DNA of 64,000 bases from CAWGGS01 sp963822095 (GTDB taxonomy: Bacteria > Desulfobacterota > Desulfobulbia > Desulfobulbales > Desulfocapsaceae). The translations under genes were made by a program, and so were the position numbers. Positions 45,134-54,867 of the stretch are shown here, one piece after another. The stretch covers positions 1-64,000 of the forward strand of contig CAWGGS010000007.1 of assembly GCA_963822095.1 (NCBI GenBank), written 5' to 3'. The notes under the pieces are model-generated. The model saw only the letters and a program-made list of their open reading frames with translations, ran no database searches and was not told the origin of the DNA. Numbering within the stretch: the first letter of the stretch is position 1; each line of letters opens with the position of its first letter.

Positions 45134-46339
45134 ATGGAACAATATAAACCCGGTGCTCCCCGCTGGGAATTGCAGACAAGGATAGAAAATCTACAAAAGG
45201 TCATGCAGCAAAAAGGTGTTGACGGCGCACTGATTATTCAAAAGACCGACCTCTTTTATTTCGCCGCCACCTCCCAACAGGGATGGCTCTATATACCTCA
45301 ATCCGGCCTGCCGCTTTTGATGATCTTCAAGGAATTCGACCGGGCGGTGATTGAATCCACCTTGGAACGGGTCGTATCAGTGACCGGCTCGAAAAAAATA
45401 CCCGAGGTGCTCAATGAGCATGACTACCCGCGGCCTGCCGTCCTAGGCCTGGAACTCGATGTTCTGCCGACAAATCATTACTTTCAATATGCCGATATCT
45501 TCAAGGACAGCAGCATTGTCGACATTTCCACTGAAATTCGACTTCAAAGAGCGATCAAGTCTCCCTATGAGCAGGGAATCATCAGAAAGGCGGTCTCTCT
45601 TTCCGATACCCTTGCCGCCAAGATTCCGGAATTCCTCGAAGCGGGCGAGGCCGAGGTAGTCGTTGCCGGGAGGATCGAAGCCTATGCACGAAGTCTCGGC
45701 CATCAGGGAATCATCCGTATGCGGCTCTGGGGGAGCGAACTTTTCTACGGGCATTTAATGTCGGGACCGGCAGCGGCAGTACCAAGCTATCTGGCTTCAC
45801 CGACAGGCGGAAGAGGGGTCAACCCGGCAATCGGCCAGGGTGCCGGTTTCAATACCATCGGAAAAAACGAGCCGATATTGGTCGACTATGCCTTTGCCGA
45901 CAATGGGTATATCTCAGACCATGCCAGGATCTTCTCCATTGGTCCCCTTCCCGACGACCTGATACGGGCCCATGAGGCCATGCTTGAGATACAGGAAAAG
46001 ACAAAGAAAGAAGCCTTGCCCGGGATTGCCTCCGGAGAGATCTACGAGATGATGACGGCCGCTGCCAAGACCCTGGGATATGAAGAGTATTTCATGGGAG
46101 TGGGAGACAGACGCATTAGATTTACCGGTCATGGAGTCGGACTCGAACTTGACGAATTTCCCTTTCTGGCCAAAGGGCAGAAACTCCCGCTTGCCCGCGA
46201 CATGGTCATCGCTCTGGAACCTAAGGTCATCATTCCCGGCAAGGGTGTCGTGGGTATCGAGAACACTATGCTATTGACCGATACCGGACTCGAATCCCTG
46301 TCGGAGTTTGACGATCATATCCGTATTCTTCCTGGGTAA
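45134..46339 (+). CDS. M24-family peptidase (Xaa-Pro peptidase type)
   Basis: 401 aa, creatinase-type N-terminal domain (about 1-150) plus pita-bread catalytic domain. Metal ligands occur in order: DYAFADNGYISDHAR (two Asp), TGHGVGLELDEFP (His), LEPKVIIPG (Glu) and VGIENTML (Glu). Probably a metal-dependent aminopeptidase or an amidohydrolase-like relative. Its place inside a beta-oxidation operon is odd but such M24 genes do occur beside acyl-CoA genes in related bacteria, as I recall. Confidence 0.88.
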   Translation: MEQYKPGAPRWELQTRIENLQKVMQQKGVDGALIIQKTDLFYFAATSQQGWLYIPQSGLPLLMIFKEFDRAVIESTLERVVSVTGSKKIPEVLNEHDYPRPAVLGLELDVLPTNHYFQYADIFKDSSIVDISTEIRLQRAIKSPYEQGIIRKAVSLSDTLAAKIPEFLEAGEAEVVVAGRIEAYARSLGHQGIIRMRLWGSELFYGHLMSGPAAAVPSYLASPTGGRGVNPAIGQGAGFNTIGKNEPILVDYAFADNGYISDHARIFSIGPLPDDLIRAHEAMLEIQEKTKKEALPGIASGEIYEMMTAAAKTLGYEEYFMGVGDRRIRFTGHGVGLELDEFPFLAKGQKLPLARDMVIALEPKVIIPGKGVVGIENTMLLTDTGLESLSEFDDHIRILPG

Positions 46340-46410
46340 TACATGATTACATCCCCAGGAAGAGACTGCTCTTCAAAAGCATGGGGCGCCGTCATCAGAA
46401 TACTATAAAA

Positions 46411-46578
46411 ATTCTAAATCCCTCCGAAACCAGCCCCTTGGAATGGAAGGAAGTGAGCTCTTCGTTTCTCGAGTCTCTGCAGCCTGAGCGACTGTAGAGA
46501 CCCAGGGATGGGTTGATGGCATCCTAAAAAACGAACACCTCACTGACTGGATCAGTAGTTGAACTACTGTGGTAATCA
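46411..46578. repeat. Hairpin repeat family 2
   Basis: About 170 bases that fold back on themselves: GTTTCTCGAGTCTCTGCAG and, opposite, inverted matches around AAAAACGAACACCTCACTG. Right end GTGGTAATCA matches the family terminus. Inserted between two genes of the beta-oxidation operon. Confidence 0.7.
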
Positions 46579-46635
46579 CAATAAAATTCATGTACATAAT
46601 CAGCACCGTACTTATTTAAAAACGTAGGAGGAAAT

Positions 46636-47382
46636 ATGCCTGAACAGCCCTATCATCACTCCGAATTAAACCACCAGGAAACTGCCCGTTTCATCCTCGA
46701 CCTCTTCCATCGCACCATGATCCATCATTGTCTCTGGTTCTCAGAGGTGAGTCACCAAATAGGCAGGGAAAAGGCATTCGAGATCCTGCATACCGCAGCC
46801 GAGAGAAGTTATGATATCCAGATGCGCCATCTTTCCACGATCCTGGGCTTTGAGATGCAAGACGGTGTCCCGGCACCGCTTCTGGACATGGATGAACAAT
46901 CCTTACACAACCTCAAGGATCGGGTGGCCAAAAACTGGCTGGCCAACGACGGCGTCTGGTTCCAGGCTGTGGAGTTCACCCAGGGAATGAACGATGCAAA
47001 GCGCTGCAACGACTCCTGTTGGGCCAAATTTTCTCCTTTTGAGGCCTCTTCCATCAAAAAGTTTCTCGGACTTTCCGAACAACCGGGTCTCGAAGGACTC
47101 AAAAGAGCTTTGGGCTTTCGGGTGTATGCCGGTATAAACAAACAGTCCATCGTTGACGATCCTCCGGATGGTTTCATCTTTCGCATGGATGAATGCCGGG
47201 TTCAGGCAGCAAGAAATCGCAAAGGCCTGGACGACTACCCCTGTAAATCAGGCGGTCTTGTCGAATACAGCTATTTTGCCAGGGCCGTTGACCCAAGAAT
47301 AACCACGACCTGTCTCGGATGTCCGCCGGACGCCCATCCGGAAGAATGGTATTGCGCCTGGAAATTCTCTCTGGCCAAATGA
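46636..47382 (+). CDS. DUF6125-like cytosolic protein
   Basis: 248 aa without membrane or signal segments. Family-type features: HHCLWFSEVSHQIG near residue 34, and a Cys-rich C-terminal half with MDECRVQAARNRKGL, YPCKSGGLVEYSYFAR and CLGCPPDAHPEEWYCAWKF. The conserved Cys/His could bind metal. I recall relatives annotated DUF6125 in sulfate reducers next to acyl-CoA genes; function unknown. GTAGGAGG precedes the ATG. Confidence 0.7.
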   Translation: MPEQPYHHSELNHQETARFILDLFHRTMIHHCLWFSEVSHQIGREKAFEILHTAAERSYDIQMRHLSTILGFEMQDGVPAPLLDMDEQSLHNLKDRVAKNWLANDGVWFQAVEFTQGMNDAKRCNDSCWAKFSPFEASSIKKFLGLSEQPGLEGLKRALGFRVYAGINKQSIVDDPPDGFIFRMDECRVQAARNRKGLDDYPCKSGGLVEYSYFARAVDPRITTTCLGCPPDAHPEEWYCAWKFSLAK

Positions 47383-47461
47383 TGCCCCCCACGGCCTCAG
47401 GGATTTTCATTAAGAACGTGCTTTTTCAATACAATAAATAAAAATCTTTGGAGGAACCTCT

Positions 47462-48244
47462 ATGTCCTATAACAACCTGATCCTTGAAATAGAAAGCGGG
47501 ATCGCAATCGTTACCATCAACCGTCCCAAGGCCTTGAATGCATTAAACAAGGAGACTCTAGAAGAGTTGATGTCCTGCCTCCAGACGCTCAAGGACAGCG
47601 ACGAGGTCGGGGTCGTCATCCTCACCGGTTCGGGAGAAAAAGCCTTCGTGGCCGGTGCCGATATCTCCTTTATGAGAAAACTTTCCCCGCTCGAGGTCCG
47701 CACCTTTGCCGGCCTGGGCCATGAATGTATGGACACCATAGAAAAATTGAGCAAACCGGTCATTGCCGCCATCAATGGCTTTGCGCTGGGAGGTGGATGT
47801 GAACTGGCCATTTCCTGTGACATTCGACTGGCAAGCGACAACGCCAAATTCGGCCAACCGGAAGTAAATCTTGGTATCCTCCCCGGTTTCGGAGGCACGC
47901 AGCGCCTGCCGCGCCTGATTGGCAGGGGACGGGCCAGCGAACTGATCTTCACCGGCGATATGATTGATGCCCAAGAGGCCTATCGGATCGGACTGGTCAA
48001 TCGTGTCTTTCCGCAGGGAGAATTACTGGCCGCCGGCCGTGAAATGGCCAAAAAGATCATGTCCCGCGGCCCCATAGCCGTACGACTGAGTAAGGATGCC
48101 ATTATCAACGGCATGGAAATGGACCTTGCCCGGGCCTGCGCCTATGAAGTCGACCAGTTTGCCTTAAGTTTTACCAGTGACGACCAAAAAGAAGGAATGG
48201 ATGCATTCCTGCAAAAACGCCCTGCGGTGTTTCAGGGAAAATAA
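47462..48244 (+). CDS. Enoyl-CoA hydratase
   Basis: 260 aa crotonase-fold protein. Oxyanion-hole regions AFVAGADISFM near residue 61 and ALGGGCELAISCDI near 104-117, with the two catalytic Glu-type positions in GGGCE and GQPEVNLGILPGFGGTQ (near 125-145). Hydrates trans-2-enoyl-CoA. GGAGG lies nine bases before the ATG. Followed after 15 bases by the acyl-CoA dehydrogenase. Confidence 0.95.
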   Translation: MSYNNLILEIESGIAIVTINRPKALNALNKETLEELMSCLQTLKDSDEVGVVILTGSGEKAFVAGADISFMRKLSPLEVRTFAGLGHECMDTIEKLSKPVIAAINGFALGGGCELAISCDIRLASDNAKFGQPEVNLGILPGFGGTQRLPRLIGRGRASELIFTGDMIDAQEAYRIGLVNRVFPQGELLAAGREMAKKIMSRGPIAVRLSKDAIINGMEMDLARACAYEVDQFALSFTSDDQKEGMDAFLQKRPAVFQGK

Positions 48245-48259
48245 CCAACAAGGACTGTT

Positions 48260-49420
48260 ATGAATCTTGATTTAAGCGAAGAACAAAAACTCATCCAGGA
48301 TACGGCAAGGGATTTTGCCGTTGCGGAACTCGAACCGGTGGCTGCAAAACTCGACCGGGGAGAAGATGATGGGATCTTTCTCACGAACCTGAAAAAATTG
48401 GCCGAGCTTGGCTTCATGGGCCTTAATATCAAGGACCAGTATGGTGGTTCCGAGGCGGGTGTGGTGGCCTTCAGTGTAGCGATGACCGAAATTGCCAGGG
48501 CCTGTGCATCCACCGCCGTAACCATTTCAGTTAACAATATGGTGAGTGAAGTCATCCAGGCACTCGGCAACGAAGAGCAGAAAACAAAGTATATTCCCAA
48601 GATCTGCAGCGGTGAATATCCGGCGGCGGCCTTCGCCCTGACCGAGTCTGGCGCGGGATCTGACCCTGCCGGAATGACGACGACTGCAGTTAAGGACGGA
48701 GATGACTGGATTTTAAACGGCTCGAAGATTTTCATTACCAGTGCTTCCTATGCCGGTGTCTTCGTGGTCTGGGCAATCACCGATCCGAAAGCTCAAAAAG
48801 GAAAAGGAATCAGTACCTTCCTTGTAGAAAACGGAACTCCCGGTTTCATTGTCGGCAAGAAAGAGGAAAAAATGGGACAACATGCCTCGACGACCAACGA
48901 GGTCCTGTTTCAGGACTGCCGTGTTCCCGGAAATGCCTTGATGGGCAACCTCAATGACGGCTTCCGGGTTGCAGTTGGAGAACTGGCCGGAGGACGGATC
49001 GGCATCGGCTCTTTGGGGCTCGGTGTGGGACTGGCAGCAATGGACTTTGCCACAAGATATTCTCTGGAGAGATCGCAGTTCGGTCAGAAAATCAGCAATT
49101 TCCAGGCAATCCAGTGGAAAATTGCCGACATGTATACGCGGCTCGAGGCATCACGTTTGCTGTTGATGAACGCCGCTTTCAAAAAGGAGCAAGGACGCTC
49201 TTTTGCCAAGGAAGCCTCCATGGCCAAGGTGTTTGCCACCGAGTCGGCCAATCTGGCCTGCTACGAGGCCATGCAAATCCTGGGCGGCTACGGATATACG
49301 CAAGATTTTCCGATAGAACGTTTCACAAGGGATGCCAGAATCACCAGCATCTATGAGGGAACCAGTGAGATTCAGCGGTTGATCATTTCCCGGGAAATCC
49401 TCCGCTCTTTTGGAGGTTGA
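48260..49420 (+). CDS. Acyl-CoA dehydrogenase
   Basis: 386 aa flavoprotein. Signature AFALTESGAGSDPAGM near residue 124 and the C-terminal QILGGYGYTQDFPIER with the catalytic Glu in SIYEGTSEIQRL near 368. Oxidises short-chain acyl-CoA using FAD and transfers electrons to ETF, which is not in the window. Last gene of the operon; a terminator follows. Confidence 0.95.
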   Translation: MNLDLSEEQKLIQDTARDFAVAELEPVAAKLDRGEDDGIFLTNLKKLAELGFMGLNIKDQYGGSEAGVVAFSVAMTEIARACASTAVTISVNNMVSEVIQALGNEEQKTKYIPKICSGEYPAAAFALTESGAGSDPAGMTTTAVKDGDDWILNGSKIFITSASYAGVFVVWAITDPKAQKGKGISTFLVENGTPGFIVGKKEEKMGQHASTTNEVLFQDCRVPGNALMGNLNDGFRVAVGELAGGRIGIGSLGLGVGLAAMDFATRYSLERSQFGQKISNFQAIQWKIADMYTRLEASRLLLMNAAFKKEQGRSFAKEASMAKVFATESANLACYEAMQILGGYGYTQDFPIERFTRDARITSIYEGTSEIQRLIISREILRSFGG

Positions 49421-49486
49421 AGCTAGGGGACTTTGACAGTCTGAAAAATTCCTCCATAAAAATGGGACAAAATATGGAAAGGTTTT

Positions 49487-49529
49487 AAAACAGCGGTTGT
49501 CTTTTTCGAAGAGGCAACCGCTGTTTTTA
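49487..49529 (+). terminator. Terminator of beta-oxidation operon
   Basis: AAAACAGCGGTTG pairs with CAACCGCTGTTTTT around a short loop. About 70 bases after the acyl-CoA dehydrogenase stop. Confidence 0.85.
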
Positions 49530-49563
49530 TAGGGTCAGGAAACTCCTAACCGCGGGAGAGGCC

Positions 49564-50133
49564 TCAGCCTTTGGACGTGCAATCGGTAAGTGTATCTTTG
49601 AGATTCTCGACATTGTCGCCAAAGGGTTTCGACGCTATCTTGCTAAAGTCAGCGTAAATAAGCTTTGCTGTAAATTCGGCAGCATCTGTTATAATCTCAC
49701 GGCAATGCAAGGCATGTTCGCGGCAAAGCCAGGTATCTTTCCATTTACTGCAGAGCTCTCGACAAAGGGTATTCCCATATTTTTCCTTCACCATATTGGG
49801 CAGTTGATTAAATACCCTGTATAAACCCGGCTTCCCATAGAGTTGGGCTCCGGCCGATTTGGCAACGGTCTTGGGATCATCCCCCTCCGGAAGCCCGCTG
49901 CGACCATGAACCGCCCCTACCGCAAGAACAGCCCCGGTTATCGCCCCGCAGGTATCACCATACAGACCAACGCCGCCCCCCAATCCGGATGCCAGCTTCA
50001 TGCTGTCCTTTGGCAATCCGGTATCGCAGTTCTCCAAGACCGCTTCCAACACACATTCGGCACAGTTATACCCTTTGGAAAAATTTTTCCTTGCTCTCTC
50101 TCGAACATCGCTAACCTTTTGTTCAACATCCAC
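49564..50133 (-). CDS. C_GCAxxG_C_C family protein
   Basis: 189 aa. Cys-rich redox-type protein with YNCAECVLEAV near residue 23, ASGLGGGVGLYGDTCGAITG near 48, and further Cys at about 124, 128 and 136-142. The family is common in anaerobes and may bind metal or take part in redox reactions; function unknown. Alone between the beta-oxidation operon and the next hypothetical gene. Confidence 0.88.
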   Translation of the reverse strand: MDVEQKVSDVRERARKNFSKGYNCAECVLEAVLENCDTGLPKDSMKLASGLGGGVGLYGDTCGAITGAVLAVGAVHGRSGLPEGDDPKTVAKSAGAQLYGKPGLYRVFNQLPNMVKEKYGNTLCRELCSKWKDTWLCREHALHCREIITDAAEFTAKLIYADFSKIASKPFGDNVENLKDTLTDCTSKG

Positions 50134-50399
50134 AACCTACCCTCCAATGGCAAAACAAAAAAAGACGGCATCAAAAAGACAGGCAACCCGATGCGCCTTT
50201 GATAGATATACACCTTATGTTACCCGAAGCACAACTTTACCTGTTTTGGCGACGACACTCTCTCATCATCATGCGATGAAACGATCCTCTGGGAGTCTTT
50301 GGGTAAAAAAGACAACAAAGCCGCGAAACCGAATGGGTTAAACTTTTAAAACGGTCGCGCGGCATTGTGACTTGATTCCCTCAAAGGTTGGCCAAGACC

Positions 50400-51488
50400 T
50401 TAAAATTCAATCTCCAGAACTTCTATCTCTCTTGAATATTTTTCCCGCAGAGGCCATAAAGACTTATCCAACCATTTCTGCATGTCATGTTCGACAGCGA
50501 TTTCCCGCAAGCATTCAAGGATCCCCCTCGCCAACCGTGTATCATCCGCCTGCCCGGAAAAATCGATTTTCCCCTTTGCGTATGTAAACTCCTCCGCAAA
50601 AGGATCGAGAAACTCGTATCTATCAACCTTTTGGACAAATTTTCGTTTTAAGATGGTGTCGAAATCGTCTTTTATCTTCCGATTACCCGCGATGAATTTC
50701 TCATGAATAAGCATCAGGTACTGAAGCATCTCTCTGATTCGTAAAGGTCCGGTATACTCTTCCCTGTATTCAAATTCAGGCTCTTCGTCCGTCTCGACAG
50801 CCTCACCATCTTTTTCCGGCGCCGGCACGGCTGCAGAAGCGTTCTTGCCGTTATTTATGGCCGAATTATTTCCCGACACCTGATCAAGGAGAATTTTCTT
50901 AACATTGAGCATCGCTCCGTCCTTTCTCGTTCTGGCAATCAGTTGAGTCTGCAGGTCTTGATCTTGAACAAGCTGCCATTTACTCTCGGCGGAAACAATG
51001 CCAATAGCCTTACCATTATGCATGAACAGCACCGCCAGGTCATCCGGAGAAAAAGCTACCTCAATATAACCGGTCAAATGATCGGCGGTCATCTTGCGGA
51101 CGAGCGCTTCAAGATCGGTAAATTCCGTCGACAAATCCTTATAGAGTTCCTGGGCATTGGCGACATTGGCCCAAAAGGCAATTTTTTCCGGAGGAACTTC
51201 GTAAATGGAAATCAGCATCTTATCCGATTTTGCCTCGCTCAACAGTCGGTCAATGGCATCTTTGCCGCTAATCATCGACTCCGCAGCCTTGAAAGTCCCA
51301 TTGATCAGATTGAAGGCATCGAAAAAGATAACTCCTTCAGCCGAGGATAATTGAAAGTGCACACAGCCTGAATCTGTAACTCCTTGATAATATTGGAACA
51401 ACCTATCTATGTTCACATAATAGCTGTTTAATTCCTCGATTATCGGTGTCTCTTTAGGTATGACGATCATATCTTCCGTCTCCATCAC
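50400..51488 (-). CDS. Unknown 362-aa cytosolic protein
   Basis: No signal or membrane segment. N-terminal half alternates strands and helices, including HLTGYIEVAFSPDDLAVLFM and NGKAIGIVSAE, which loosely resembles DUF4388/PATAN-like modules (I am not sure). An acidic linker near 220-245 is followed by a helical C-terminal part with many Lys/Glu. Starts MMETEDMIVIPKETPI. Function not recognised; may be a signalling scaffold. Confidence 0.7.
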   Translation of the reverse strand: MMETEDMIVIPKETPIIEELNSYYVNIDRLFQYYQGVTDSGCVHFQLSSAEGVIFFDAFNLINGTFKAAESMISGKDAIDRLLSEAKSDKMLISIYEVPPEKIAFWANVANAQELYKDLSTEFTDLEALVRKMTADHLTGYIEVAFSPDDLAVLFMHNGKAIGIVSAESKWQLVQDQDLQTQLIARTRKDGAMLNVKKILLDQVSGNNSAINNGKNASAAVPAPEKDGEAVETDEEPEFEYREEYTGPLRIREMLQYLMLIHEKFIAGNRKIKDDFDTILKRKFVQKVDRYEFLDPFAEEFTYAKGKIDFSGQADDTRLARGILECLREIAVEHDMQKWLDKSLWPLREKYSREIEVLEIEF

Positions 51489-52000
51489 ATGATTGTGTCT
51501 TCATTTTTTTTCCAACGAGAGGTTACTTTTTCCTTCCCGACAGGAAGTCCGGAGTTTCCACAGAGGTCTTCCCCTCCAAGACTGCTTGGGCTGCACCGGC
51601 TCTTTTCTCCGATCAATTTCAAAAACATCGGTCGATCCCATCGACGATGCGCTATTTTACCTATACCAAATAAAAAATGAAACGACAAAAATGCAGCATT
51701 TTACCCCATATAAAAGCCTAGCAGGATTAGTCCTTGTTTTCAATGTCTTTTCATAAATGATGGTATCGCAAATTCTATTTACCCCTGAAACTCGGCCTAT
51801 CGGAACGGAAAGAGGTGAGCTTTTCGTTTCTCGGGTATCTGTAGCCTGGACAGCGTAAGCGTTTGCCCCCACAGGGAGGGTTTATGGCGTCCCGGGAAAC
51901 AAACAGCTTACTTTCCGGATCAGTAGCTGAAGATGAGTGGCAATCAGATTACAAATTATTCCCAAGCCCAAACTAGGCCTGAGGTGGCACACTTGGCCTC
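51489..52000. other. Intergenic region with family 2 repeat
   Basis: No gene of its own. A family 2 element covers 51772-51947. Confidence 0.5.
51772..51947. repeat. Hairpin repeat family 2
   Basis: Same orientation as the copy at 46411; includes CTGAAACTCGGCCTATCGGA, GTTTCTCGGG and, folding back, TCCCGGGAAACAAACAGC, ending GTGGCAATCAG. The inner stem is imperfect. Confidence 0.75.
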
Positions 52001-53236
52001 CTAGGACCGCACTCTCCAGAACAGGTACGTTACAACCACAGCCGCAATCGCTCCAGCCACATCTCCTATAAGGCCGCCTGCCACGGCATAGCGGGTGCGT
52101 TTTACTCCAACAGATCCGAAATATACGGCCAAGACATAAAAAGTCGTTTCGGTGCTGCCCTGCACCACCGAAGCCAGATGACCGGCAAAACTGTCAGGGC
52201 CGAAGGTTTTCATGGTCTCTACCATCATGGCCCGCGATCCGCTGCCTGATAGCGGTTTCATCAACATGGTCGGCAAACCGTTCACCCATGCAGGATCAAG
52301 ACCAATAAAAGCGGCAAGGGTTTTTACTCCGTGGACAAAAACATCCAAGGCTCCGCTGGCCCTCAGCATGCCGATAGCCACCAGCATTGCAACCAGGTAG
52401 GGAATGATGGTCACTGCTGTCTTAAATCCGTCTTTGGCACCTTCGACAAAGGCCTCATAGGCATTTATTCTCTTGACCAAAGCCCCAATCAAGAAAACCG
52501 CGATTATCCCCAAAAGAAGCGCATTACTGACCATGGATGAATAGAGCGGCAGAACATCTGTCGGGAGATTAAAAAACCAGAAGGCAAGGCCTCCGACGAT
52601 GAGCGTCAGACCGCCAATCCAGGCTGCAACGACTCGATCAGGCATGATACGCTGTTTCACCATCACAAACAGGAACCCGGCCAGGGTGGAACAGTAGGTT
52701 GCCATGAGAATCGGGAGGAAGACATCGGTGGGATCATGGGCCCCCATCTGGGCTCGATAGGTAAAGATAGTCACCGGCAGCAAGGTTACCGACGAGGCAT
52801 TGAGCACCAGGAACATGATCTGGGCATTGCTGGCAGTATCTTTGTCTGGATTCAACTCCTGCAACTCCTGCATGGCCTTAAGGCCGATCGGGGTTGCGGC
52901 ATTATCAAGCCCCAACATATTGGCAGCCATGTTCATGGTGATCGATGCCAAGGCAGGATGTCCTTTGGGAACTTCGGGAAATATCCTCGAAAAGAGAGGA
53001 GAAAGTCTGCGGGACAGTGCATCGAGAAATCCAGCCCTTTCACCAATACGCATAAATCCCAGCCAAAGACACATAACTCCGGTCAACCCGAGGGAAATCT
53101 CAAAGGCTGTCTTGGCATTATCAAATCCCGCCTTGACCAGCAGGGCAAAAATATCCTGCTGGCCATTGACCGCAAATTGGAACAGGGCAACGACAAAGGC
53201 AATGAGGAAAAACCCAACCCAGATGGCATTCAGCAT
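52001..53236 (-). CDS. SpmA/SpmB-type nucleoside-recognition membrane protein
   Basis: 411 aa, about ten hydrophobic segments. Two Gate/nucleoside-recognition halves: SITMNMAANMLGLDNAATPIGLKAMQ-like motif (split here as NMAANMLGLDNAATP and GLKAM) in the first half, and the SpmB-like KPLSGSGSRAMM and GSTETTFYVLAVYFGSVG in the second. This is the fused SpmA-SpmB arrangement seen in Gram-negatives. The substrate is unknown. Upstream carries a family 2 repeat. Confidence 0.88.
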   Translation of the reverse strand: MLNAIWVGFFLIAFVVALFQFAVNGQQDIFALLVKAGFDNAKTAFEISLGLTGVMCLWLGFMRIGERAGFLDALSRRLSPLFSRIFPEVPKGHPALASITMNMAANMLGLDNAATPIGLKAMQELQELNPDKDTASNAQIMFLVLNASSVTLLPVTIFTYRAQMGAHDPTDVFLPILMATYCSTLAGFLFVMVKQRIMPDRVVAAWIGGLTLIVGGLAFWFFNLPTDVLPLYSSMVSNALLLGIIAVFLIGALVKRINAYEAFVEGAKDGFKTAVTIIPYLVAMLVAIGMLRASGALDVFVHGVKTLAAFIGLDPAWVNGLPTMLMKPLSGSGSRAMMVETMKTFGPDSFAGHLASVVQGSTETTFYVLAVYFGSVGVKRTRYAVAGGLIGDVAGAIAAVVVTYLFWRVRS

Positions 53237-53626
53237 ATTTGGTTCCCGGATCTTATTTCATCTTCCCAAAGCTGACTATGAGGTTAAATATCCTATCTCG
53301 ACAATAAGATACAAACTACTTGACTTCGCATTTCACAGCAATGTCTTTCCCGGAAACCTCATTAAAACACCCGATTCCCTTTGCAACTCAACCTACAAGA
53401 TTGTAAGGGTGTGAGCCGTTCGTTTTTCGGGTCTGTACAGCCTGGACGGCTGCACAGAAGCACCCAGGGATGGGTTTATGACGTCCCGAAAAACGAACCC
53501 TTCACACCCTGGATCAGTAACTGAACATTAGTAGTACGGGACCGCCAGGAGCAGTTCCCCTGCCATGCCGGAGCAATCTGCTGTAAAGTTCCGTTGCAGT
53601 CGGTCTGTCTGGTTTCGCTCTACTGG
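53237..53626. other. Intergenic region with family 2 repeat
   Basis: No gene seen. A degenerate family 2 copy covers about 53370-53536. Confidence 0.5.
53370..53536. repeat. Hairpin repeat family 2 (degenerate ends)
   Basis: GGGTGTGAGCCGTTCGTTTTTCGGG pairs with CCGAAAAACGAACCCTTCACACCC-like sequence on the other side (cores 12 and more bases). Termini have decayed. Confidence 0.65.
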
Positions 53627-54430
53627 TTAATGCAATATTCCCCAGGCCATCTTCGAAGCAACGATCAACAGAAGAACGGCAAAGATCCTTTTCAATCTGG
53701 GTACGGGAAGACTGTGGGCCAGTTTTGCCCCGACGGGCGCAAAGACAACGCTTGCCAGAACAATTCCGAAGAGGGCTGGCAGATAGACAAACCCAACTGC
53801 GTATTCTGGAAGCGATACCTGTCCCCAACCATTGACCAGATATCCGAGAGTACCGGCAACGGCAATGGGAAAGCCAATGGCTGAGGCCGTGCCGATGGCA
53901 TTATGTATCGGCATATTGCACCAGAGCATAAACGGAACGGAAAGGGAGCCGCCGCCGATACCGACCAGACTGGAAATTACTCCGATTATCCCTCCGGCAG
54001 ACGACATCCCTGCATTGCCCGGCAAGTCACGGGAAGCCTGCGGCTTTTTATCGAGGATGAGTTGGATGGCAACATAATAAAGGAAGAGCACAAAAAAACT
54101 TTTCAGAAAACCAGTGGACAATCTCGACGCCAACCAGGTCCCGGCCAGGGTTCCCACGATGATGCCCGCTGTTATCCTTTTAACCACCTGCCAGTTTACC
54201 GCACCTTTTTTATGGTGAGCCCAAAAGCTGGAAACCGATGTGAATATGATGCTGGCCAAGGATGTACCTAGAGCCAGGTGCATGAGATGAACCTGATTGA
54301 TGCCCTGGAGAGTAAAGCAATAGACCAGCATGGGTACTATGACGAGCCCTCCTCCGATCCCAAGGAGTCCGGCCAGTATTCCGGCGATCACGCCGACTGC
54401 GATATAGATTAAAAGAATGGTTACAGACAT
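53627..54430 (-). CDS. TauE/SafE-family permease
   Basis: 267 aa, about eight hydrophobic segments. Two repeats with the GLLGIGGGLVIVPML motif near residue 20 and its second copy SLVGIGGGSLSVPFM near 155. The family exports or imports sulfonates, sulfite and related anions. Start ATG 54430 is preceded by AAAGGAACA. No neighbouring gene shows its substrate. Confidence 0.9.
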   Translation of the reverse strand: MSVTILLIYIAVGVIAGILAGLLGIGGGLVIVPMLVYCFTLQGINQVHLMHLALGTSLASIIFTSVSSFWAHHKKGAVNWQVVKRITAGIIVGTLAGTWLASRLSTGFLKSFFVLFLYYVAIQLILDKKPQASRDLPGNAGMSSAGGIIGVISSLVGIGGGSLSVPFMLWCNMPIHNAIGTASAIGFPIAVAGTLGYLVNGWGQVSLPEYAVGFVYLPALFGIVLASVVFAPVGAKLAHSLPVPRLKRIFAVLLLIVASKMAWGILH

Positions 54431-54442
54431 TTATTTGTTCCT

Positions 54443-54568
54443 TTAGCAATCTTGATCATTTTTCTCCAGGGCCTTGAACACATTAAAATGCCCGATGACC
54501 AAAAGGTCATGCGGCTGGTCATTCTGAAACCTGTCGGCCCTGCTCTGGACCAGAACATCGTTAATCAC
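54443..54568 (-). CDS. Possible small open frame upstream of TauE/SafE
   Basis: About 41 codons starting at GTG 54568 (GGAAGG six bases before) and ending TAA twelve bases before the permease ATG. Reads VINDVLVQSRADRFQNDQPH and ends EKNDQDC. No family recognised; could be a leader or the tail of a decayed gene. Confidence 0.25.
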   Translation of the reverse strand: MINDVLVQSRADRFQNDQPHDLLVIGHFNVFKALEKNDQDC

Positions 54569-54867
54569 AAACACCCTTCCATGTCAAGCTGCTTGTTTCC
54601 CTTTGGGGAATTTTGCTGTGATTTCAAAGGAAAATACAGGTTTTATGGTTGTATGGTACCTCTTGCTCTGCATTCAGCTTCTTAATTTATCAGGTTTTTC
54701 TTGACGCGTGCAATACTGCAATGCTATGTGAAAGGGCTACTGAACAGAAAATGATGACCGTCTGAAAGTTGCATTCTCACCGGAGGTTACATATCCAGTC
54801 CCTCCGTAACGACAGAATATTCGAGGAAAAACAACAAAAATACACGTTTGACAATCTCGTAAAAACA

